In this document: piece after piece, positions 19,885 through 23,993 of the stretch
Layout of the letters: the number at the start of each line of letters is the position of its first letter
Numbering within the stretch: position 1 is the stretch's first letter
The notes under the pieces: model-generated
Seen by the model: only the letters and a program-made list of their open reading frames with translations
Told to the model about the DNA's origin: nothing
The model's database searches: none
IMG/VR virus record: IMGVR_UViG_3300042465_003547
Coordinates: 1-23,993 of that record
Strand: one strand, 5' to 3'
Length of the DNA: 23,993 nt
From: a virus
Program-made: the position numbers and the translations under genes

Positions 19885-21638
19885 TAGTCACCCAGATCCA
19901 TAAATTTGATGCGCTTGCGTTCCGCCGGCTTTTCAGCAGGAGCCGTCATCTCACCAGCTTTACCGCGCGGAGGCGCAGCCGCTGGCGTAGGCAGATCAAC
20001 GTCAGCGTATCTGGCCAGACGGCGTTTGACTTCGTTCCATGCCTTCAACCGAGCGTTCGCGCCGACACGGGGATTGGCAATATCACCTAAAGCCTGCTCG
20101 ATAAACTCACGGTCTGTATTGGATATTTGCGCGCCAAGACTACCGCCTAGTTTAGTTAGGACGGTATCGTTCAGAGTAGCTTTAAGCGCGGCTATAGCTT
20201 CCATTCCCAATGTGGCTTCGCCGGTCATATATTCAATAGCCCCTGCAATGCCAGTCTGTAGACCGCCGCTCGTAGACTGGCGGATAAGATCCGACACGCG
20301 GTCGTTTCCGGTATCAGGGTTAATTGCTATATCCTGAAGCGTCTCCAGCGCCGCTTTTTGCTGCGCTGCTTTTTCAGTGCCAATGGCAAACGTGCGCTTC
20401 GGCTTCAGCTCCATCGAAGGAACTGGCGGCAGCGGCGCGGCCATTACGTTCACAGGCGCGGGCGCAGGAGCCATCGCGTTCATCGGCGCGGCCGGCGGGG
20501 CCATCATATTGATCGGCGGCCGGATCTGCGGACCGCCCATGAACGACGGCGCACCTGCCGCCGCAAAGGCCGGCACCGCGCGCGAGCCGGGCATGCCCGT
20601 GCCGCGAGCAATATTGGCCTCCTGCATACGCCGCCCGGCGTTAATACCCTTGTTGTCGCCGGCCAGACTCTCAATAGCCCGCGCAATAGTCTCAGGATTG
20701 CCGGACTGCACAGCCGGGACAATACGACTGGGGATAGTGCCGTAGTTATACGCAATAGAGGTGAGCGACGCGCGCACGTTCTCCGGCAAGCGCGCCCAGT
20801 TTTCTTCGCCAACCTTAGCCGCCGCTTTTGGCACGAACTCGGTCTGAATGCGGCGCTGAAGATCACGCTCCGCATCGCGTTCCGTAATAGGAGCCATGCC
20901 CTTACGGACTTTTTCAACAGTGCCGTCTTCGCGCGTTACAGTGTCGCTGCCAAAACCCGTTCGATAAGCATTAACATCATAATAAGGGGTAGCACTGAAT
21001 CGTTCACGTTCTTTAATAAGCGACGTTGTCATATCTGACGTGGGCGCGGCCGTAACTTCTTCAGGAGATACGACGCGTGTGGTGCCTTTAATGCGGTAGC
21101 CGATTATGTTCTTATTCTTATCTTCAACCGGCTCGTACTGCGGGGCGCTGACCAACCCGCCAATGGGCGCGGCCGCGCCGCCGCCAAACTCAGAATACCG
21201 CATGGTCTGCGTTTGACCAGACGGCAGCGTAATATCCTTAGTAGTTTGTTTATATTGCTGTTCTGGCGTCAACAGCACCATTCGACGCGTATCAGCGTCC
21301 CACTTGCGATTGGCCAGCACTTCATATTCAGACGGGAAGATGTCCTTGAACTCGCCGATAGTCCGCAGATAGGCTTCCTGATCGCCTTCAGGCACCGCGC
21401 TCAGACGAGATAGCGCCAAGGAACGAATCTTTTCGTTAAGTTCTTGTAGTTTCACCCTAGCATTAAGCGCCGATTCTTCTTCCTGACGCTGCGCTGCGCG
21501 GCCTTGCAACTCCATCGCCTGCGCGGTCTTGGCCGCCTGCAACTCAGCCAGCCGCGCGGCCTCGCCCTGCTGAAGAGCGCCGAGGAAGTTGACGTTCGGA
21601 ACCTGAAACTCAGGGATCGGCGTGTATTGAACGGCCAT
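19884..21638 (-). CDS. Internal virion protein with GH24 lysozyme domain (584 aa)
   Basis: The N-terminal 200 residues are helical with an Ala/Gln/Glu-rich coiled coil (QGEAARLAELQAAKTAQAME). From about 205 to 345 a T4-lysozyme-like domain follows: LIKERERFSATPYYDVNAYR then TGFG carries E212, D221 and T227 at the E-8-D-5-T spacing of GH24, and a helix with PENVRASLTSIAYNYG. A Met/Pro/Ala-rich linker (about 370-420) precedes a helical C-terminal domain ending KFMDLGD. This enzyme should open peptidoglycan at DNA entry. It ends with a one-base overlap with the next gene. Confidence 0.85.
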   Translation of the reverse strand: MAVQYTPIPEFQVPNVNFLGALQQGEAARLAELQAAKTAQAMELQGRAAQRQEEESALNARVKLQELNEKIRSLALSRLSAVPEGDQEAYLRTIGEFKDIFPSEYEVLANRKWDADTRRMVLLTPEQQYKQTTKDITLPSGQTQTMRYSEFGGGAAAPIGGLVSAPQYEPVEDKNKNIIGYRIKGTTRVVSPEEVTAAPTSDMTTSLIKERERFSATPYYDVNAYRTGFGSDTVTREDGTVEKVRKGMAPITERDAERDLQRRIQTEFVPKAAAKVGEENWARLPENVRASLTSIAYNYGTIPSRIVPAVQSGNPETIARAIESLAGDNKGINAGRRMQEANIARGTGMPGSRAVPAFAAAGAPSFMGGPQIRPPINMMAPPAAPMNAMAPAPAPVNVMAAPLPPVPSMELKPKRTFAIGTEKAAQQKAALETLQDIAINPDTGNDRVSDLIRQSTSGGLQTGIAGAIEYMTGEATLGMEAIAALKATLNDTVLTKLGGSLGAQISNTDREFIEQALGDIANPRVGANARLKAWNEVKRRLARYADVDLPTPAAAPPRGKAGEMTAPAEKPAERKRIKFMDLGD

Positions 21639-21640
21639 TA

Positions 21641-22312
21641 TTATCTCCGTCCGAGAGCGTAGCCGGCGGCCTGAATGCCTTGGCCGAGCGCCTGCGCCAG
21701 AAGGTTCGTCGGGGCCATATAAGAGCTGGCGTTGGCTGCGCCGATATTAGCATAGCCTTGACCAAGCGCCTGACCAAGGTTCTGAAAATTCTGGGCGATG
21801 TTGGTTCCTGTGCCAACGGCGACATTACCGACGCCCTGTGCAGCGCCGAATCCGGTCTGCTGGCCGCCCTGAAGCAACGCGATCTGATTGGCGCGATTGG
21901 CCATAAACCGGTTATAGGCGTTGCCATATTCCTGACTGGCCAGATCCTGCCCAAATCGTTGCGCCGCTTTTAACGCCGCGCCGGACTGAAGCCCTGCCTG
22001 CGCCGCCGCCGTGCGATTGACCGCCTGCATTCCCTGCTGCTCGCGGAAAGCATATCCGGGGTCCATCTGAAGCTGATTAATCGTCGGCTGTTGCATAAGC
22101 GCGCCGGACTCTTCGCCCGGGCGTAGCCCCATAAGAACGGCCAGTCGATTGGTCGCCTCCTCGCCAAATTGTGAGTATGGCTGATACGCCGCTGTCGCCT
22201 GCTCCTGCCCGCGCTGCAATGCTTGCTGAGCCTGCTGAGCCTGCAACGCCTGCATCATCATAGACATCTGAGTGGCTTGATTCTGCGCCTCTGCGGCCTT
22301 ACCCCAACCCAT
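21641..22312 (-). CDS. DNA transfer (ejection) protein with YAFR...SG..LKA motif (223 aa)
   Basis: A 223-residue, Gln/Ala/Gly-rich protein. The N-terminal 50 residues are Met/Gln-rich helix; residues about 85-150 carry PGYAFREQQGMQAVNRTAAA, GLQSGAALKAAQRFGQDLAS and EYGNAYNRFMANR, which I recognise as the core of DNA transfer or injection proteins common in podoviruses and some other phages. The C-terminal half has low-complexity GQALGQGYANIG repeats. It precedes the two large internal proteins, consistent with a three-protein ejection set. AAGGA lies about eight bases before ATG 22312. Exact role in ejection is inferred. Confidence 0.75.
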   Translation of the reverse strand: MGWGKAAEAQNQATQMSMMMQALQAQQAQQALQRGQEQATAAYQPYSQFGEEATNRLAVLMGLRPGEESGALMQQPTINQLQMDPGYAFREQQGMQAVNRTAAAQAGLQSGAALKAAQRFGQDLASQEYGNAYNRFMANRANQIALLQGGQQTGFGAAQGVGNVAVGTGTNIAQNFQNLGQALGQGYANIGAANASSYMAPTNLLAQALGQGIQAAGYALGRR

Positions 22313-22314
22313 CG

Positions 22315-22671
22315 TCAGATCCTTCCTACCGTGCCGTCCGGGCGGCGTTTCATGCCGAGGCGGTCAAAAATACCATACATATGGTCGTGGCCATCGTCCA
22401 CCCGCGTATAAAAACCCGGACGGTCGATTATCTGCTTTAGAAGTCCTTTTGTCAGCCATTTACGTCGCCACTCAGGCAGTATGGAACAATGGACTTCGCC
22501 GTCTTTCTCGAATATAGCGCCTATCGGTTGCCCGTCGCGCTCGATAAGGTCTACATTCCAATCTTTTGCCCGTTCGACATGCTCTTCAAACGAGATCGGA
22601 TAATTCCAGTCTGTCGCGACGTATCCTATTCTGAGGGCGGTCGCGCGATCCTGAACTATCCGCGTCGTCAT
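22315..22671 (-). CDS. GNAT-like phage protein (118 aa)
   Basis: A 118-residue protein with WNYPISFEEHVERAKDWNVD, then IERDGQPIGAIFEKDGEVHC and ILPEWRRKWLTKGLLKQIID. The pattern of strand-turn-strand (GQPIGAIFEKDGEVHCSI), followed by a W(R/K)KW(L/A)T helix, resembles the GNAT-fold internal proteins of podoviruses, which are often inactive as acetyltransferases. A C-terminal RPGFYTRVDDGHDHMYGIFD segment follows. It shares one base with the next gene and lies directly upstream of the ejection proteins. Virion or internal protein is likely; enzyme activity is uncertain. Confidence 0.7.
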   Translation of the reverse strand: MTTRIVQDRATALRIGYVATDWNYPISFEEHVERAKDWNVDLIERDGQPIGAIFEKDGEVHCSILPEWRRKWLTKGLLKQIIDRPGFYTRVDDGHDHMYGIFDRLGMKRRPDGTVGRI

Positions 22672-23006
22672 TACGTCACCACACGTCCGCTAGCGCGGAT
22701 ATTTATGGATGTAGACGCGCTGGCAATAGTCGAGATAAAGCTGCCATTAGACAGAATATGCCCGACAATTTCAGGGAACGTATAACATTCGCTCGGTTGG
22801 AGCGTTTTGGTTTTAACGATCAGGTTCGCGTCGCCGGCTGAGCCTGCTACAGTCACAAGGTTAACGCTGATCGTCGCCGAGGTCGCGCTGTAATTCGTCG
22901 CGGTAAATTTGTCGATGATCGTAGTCACGCCAGTCGACGTATATTGTGTCGTCTGCGTATTTTCCGCAATCTTTGATGGGATTATATTCGTAGGTGTAAC
23001 GGTCAT
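22671..23006 (-). CDS. Beta-sandwich virion protein (111 aa)
   Basis: An all-beta sequence rich in Thr, Ser, Ile and Val: IIDKFTATNYSATSATISVN, NLIVKTKTLQPSECYTFPEI and GSFISTIASASTSINIRASG. The IxxFTATNxSxxxxTxxVNLV and IRASGR motifs are common in small phage structural proteins found among tail-fibre and ejection genes. It may decorate the tail or capsid. The stop shares one base with the next ATG. No signal or TM is present. Confidence 0.65.
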   Translation of the reverse strand: MTVTPTNIIPSKIAENTQTTQYTSTGVTTIIDKFTATNYSATSATISVNLVTVAGSAGDANLIVKTKTLQPSECYTFPEIVGHILSNGSFISTIASASTSINIRASGRVVT

Positions 23007-23014
23007 GGCGCACC

Positions 23015-23290
23015 CTATGATAGACGTTTAAGGCTGATAGAATCTATCATAGCCTGTTGATTTATAGACACAACTTCATTTCGGAATGACTCAGTGGCCG
23101 CCGCGCCCTGACGGACTTCCTTGGCGACTTCAATCTGAAGCATGGGCAGAGCTGTAACGGCGCACATCCACTCGTCTACTTCCTTGCCCGTGTTCGGATT
23201 CGTTCCGCGCAGTAATGTAAACCACGCGCATTTTAATTGCACGCAATCTTTTTTTATGAGCGGGCAGAAGGTTCCGTTCTTCAGTTCCAT
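23015..23290 (-). CDS. Cys-rich conserved phage protein (91 aa)
   Basis: A 91-residue protein starting MELKNGTFCPLIKKDCVQLK followed by CAWFTLLRG, with C9, C16 and C21 and a fourth, C43, in EWMCAVT. The FCPLIKKDCVxLKCAWFxxLRGxNPxTGKEVDEW pattern recurs in phage genomes near tail genes. Four cysteines could bind a metal. The rest is helical, with SFRNEVVSINQQ. Its ATG shares a base with the tail-fibre stop. Function is unknown. Confidence 0.7.
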   Translation of the reverse strand: MELKNGTFCPLIKKDCVQLKCAWFTLLRGTNPNTGKEVDEWMCAVTALPMLQIEVAKEVRQGAAATESFRNEVVSINQQAMIDSISLKRLS

Positions 23291-23993
23291 CAGCTTTTTA
23301 CCGCTATGATGGCGTCTACATACTGAACCGCCAGATTGATGGACGAAGCTGTGAGACTGTGCGTGTGCGGGTCGCCGCTACCGATTGACGAAGTTGAGCC
23401 GCTGATTGATGTGGTCGTGAAACCAGACCCCGTCGCGATAGCTCCGCCAGCAATAAGCCCGACAGAAGAAAACGTATGCGTATGCGCAGGGATCTCGTCT
23501 GTTGTGAGAGCGTGCGCGCCTACGGTCCCTGAGATAGATTGCGAGCTGAACGCAGTCGTAAACGCGACAGAACCGCCAGTTCCAGCCGTCCCTGACACGA
23601 TGCGCAACGCTTTATTATCGTCTGCCGTTGATTTTACCCAGCCTGTTGGCGCAGATGTCTGAACGAACAACATACGCGTGCCCGCCGGCAGGGACGCCCA
23701 AGAGCCGGAAAAAGTAGTAAACGCGGCGGTCATGGGCGTTGTAGCGCCAATAGTAGCGCCGTTTATAGACCCTCCAGAGATAGCCGCGCCGGAAATAGCA
23801 GAGCCGGAAATAGTTCCGTTTACAATAGAACTATTGATTATGGACCCGCCAGAAACATATCCGGCACTCGTAATATTATCAACGACATAGATCTCTACGT
23901 CGTTCGAATCCGTTAATTTGATCTTGTAGGCTGACGCAGGCGAAAACCAGATATTGCATTCGCCACGGCCGTCCAGAATTATAGGGTTGGGAT
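23290..23993 (-). CDS. Tail fibre / collar-type protein, C-terminal part (cut by window edge)
   Basis: The reading frame is open to the right edge, so the internal ATG at 23733 is not the true start; 233 C-terminal residues are visible. The first 40 form a beta domain (NIWFSPASAYKIKLTDSNDV). Next is a stalk of five-residue repeats (SGGSI, NSSIV, NGTIS, GSAIS and so on), then GATIGATTPMTAAFTTFSGS, as in podovirus fibres. The C-terminal domain resembles phage tail collar proteins: ALPxGTRMLFxQTSAPTGW-type, ALRIVSGTAGTGGSVAFTT, DEIPAHTHTFS and HTHSLTAS, with the His-rich HTH motifs. It probably binds the host surface. Confidence 0.82.
   Translation of the reverse strand, partial: PNPIILDGRGECNIWFSPASAYKIKLTDSNDVEIYVVDNITSAGYVSGGSIINSSIVNGTISGSAISGAAISGGSINGATIGATTPMTAAFTTFSGSWASLPAGTRMLFVQTSAPTGWVKSTADDNKALRIVSGTAGTGGSVAFTTAFSSQSISGTVGAHALTTDEIPAHTHTFSSVGLIAGGAIATGSGFTTTSISGSTSSIGSGDPHTHSLTASSINLAVQYVDAIIAVKS

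Noticed and set aside
20358-21038. 226-codon plus-strand frame opposite the GH24 ejection protein
   Set aside because: It is very Arg/His-rich and antisense to a gene with a preserved catalytic triad.
1-23993. Integrase, CI-like repressor or attachment site indicating a temperate phage
   Set aside because: No such gene or tRNA-like attachment sequence was seen; lysogeny cannot be decided from this window.

Overview
The window is part of a tailed double-stranded DNA phage (or prophage) genome. It contains terminase small and large subunits, the start of a P22-like portal, a full replication set (family A DNA polymerase, RepB/DUF5906 primase-helicase, SNF2-type helicase, two PD-(D/E)XK nucleases, a small sliding-clamp-like protein), a lysis cassette, ejection proteins and a tail fibre. 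The P22-like portal and three large internal/ejection-type proteins suggest a podovirus. A spanin-like lipoprotein and a Sec signal peptide point to a Gram-negative host. The GC-rich, Ala/Arg-rich coding would fit an alphaproteobacterium, but that is inference. No integrase, excisionase, CI-like repressor, tRNA or CRISPR array was found. Both ends cut through minus-strand structural genes (portal on the left, tail fibre on the right), as expected if capsid and tail-tube genes lie outside the window.

Layout: (1) 1-2754, minus strand: TerS, TerL, three tiny basic proteins, then the portal. (2) 2755-3383: an AT-rich divergent control region with 31-bp direct repeats, GTTTAC palindromes and a good plus-strand promoter; a candidate origin and switch. 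(3) 3384-6539, plus strand: a dense early operon of very small genes, many overlapping, including membrane micropeptides of 22-28 aa, the sliding-clamp-like protein, a DUF7249-type protein, a DnaA-domain-IV-like protein and a MarR-like regulator placed just behind a terminator. (4) 6519-7274: a small patch of opposed genes. (5) 14627-7071, minus strand: the replication operon, reading Fe-S nuclease (DUF2800), a conserved protein, a terminator, an HTH protein, small proteins, an exported protein, an HNH endonuclease, DNA polymerase, primase-helicase and a small protein. (6) 14690-16836, plus strand: VRR-NUC nuclease, SNF2-like helicase and two small proteins. (7) 23993-16738, minus strand: tail fibre, small virion proteins, a GNAT-like protein, three ejection-type proteins (one with a GH24 lysozyme domain), then a lysis cassette of TM/coiled-coil protein, GH19-like endolysin, two tiny membrane proteins and an Rz1-like lipoprotein.

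How it fits together: the early plus-strand operon probably supplies host-takeover and regulatory peptides plus clamp and DnaA-like replication factors. The divergent pair around 14628-14689 launches the replication modules: polymerase, primase-helicase and nucleases on one side, VRR-NUC and helicase on the other. The outer minus-strand arms make the virion, package DNA and lyse the cell. Two regulators (MarR-like at 6210, sigma-region-4-like at 12882) each begin just downstream of a strong rho-independent terminator, which hints at regulated read-through. A nine-base promoter element, TTGTTGCAC, is shared by the early promoter and the replication-operon promoter.
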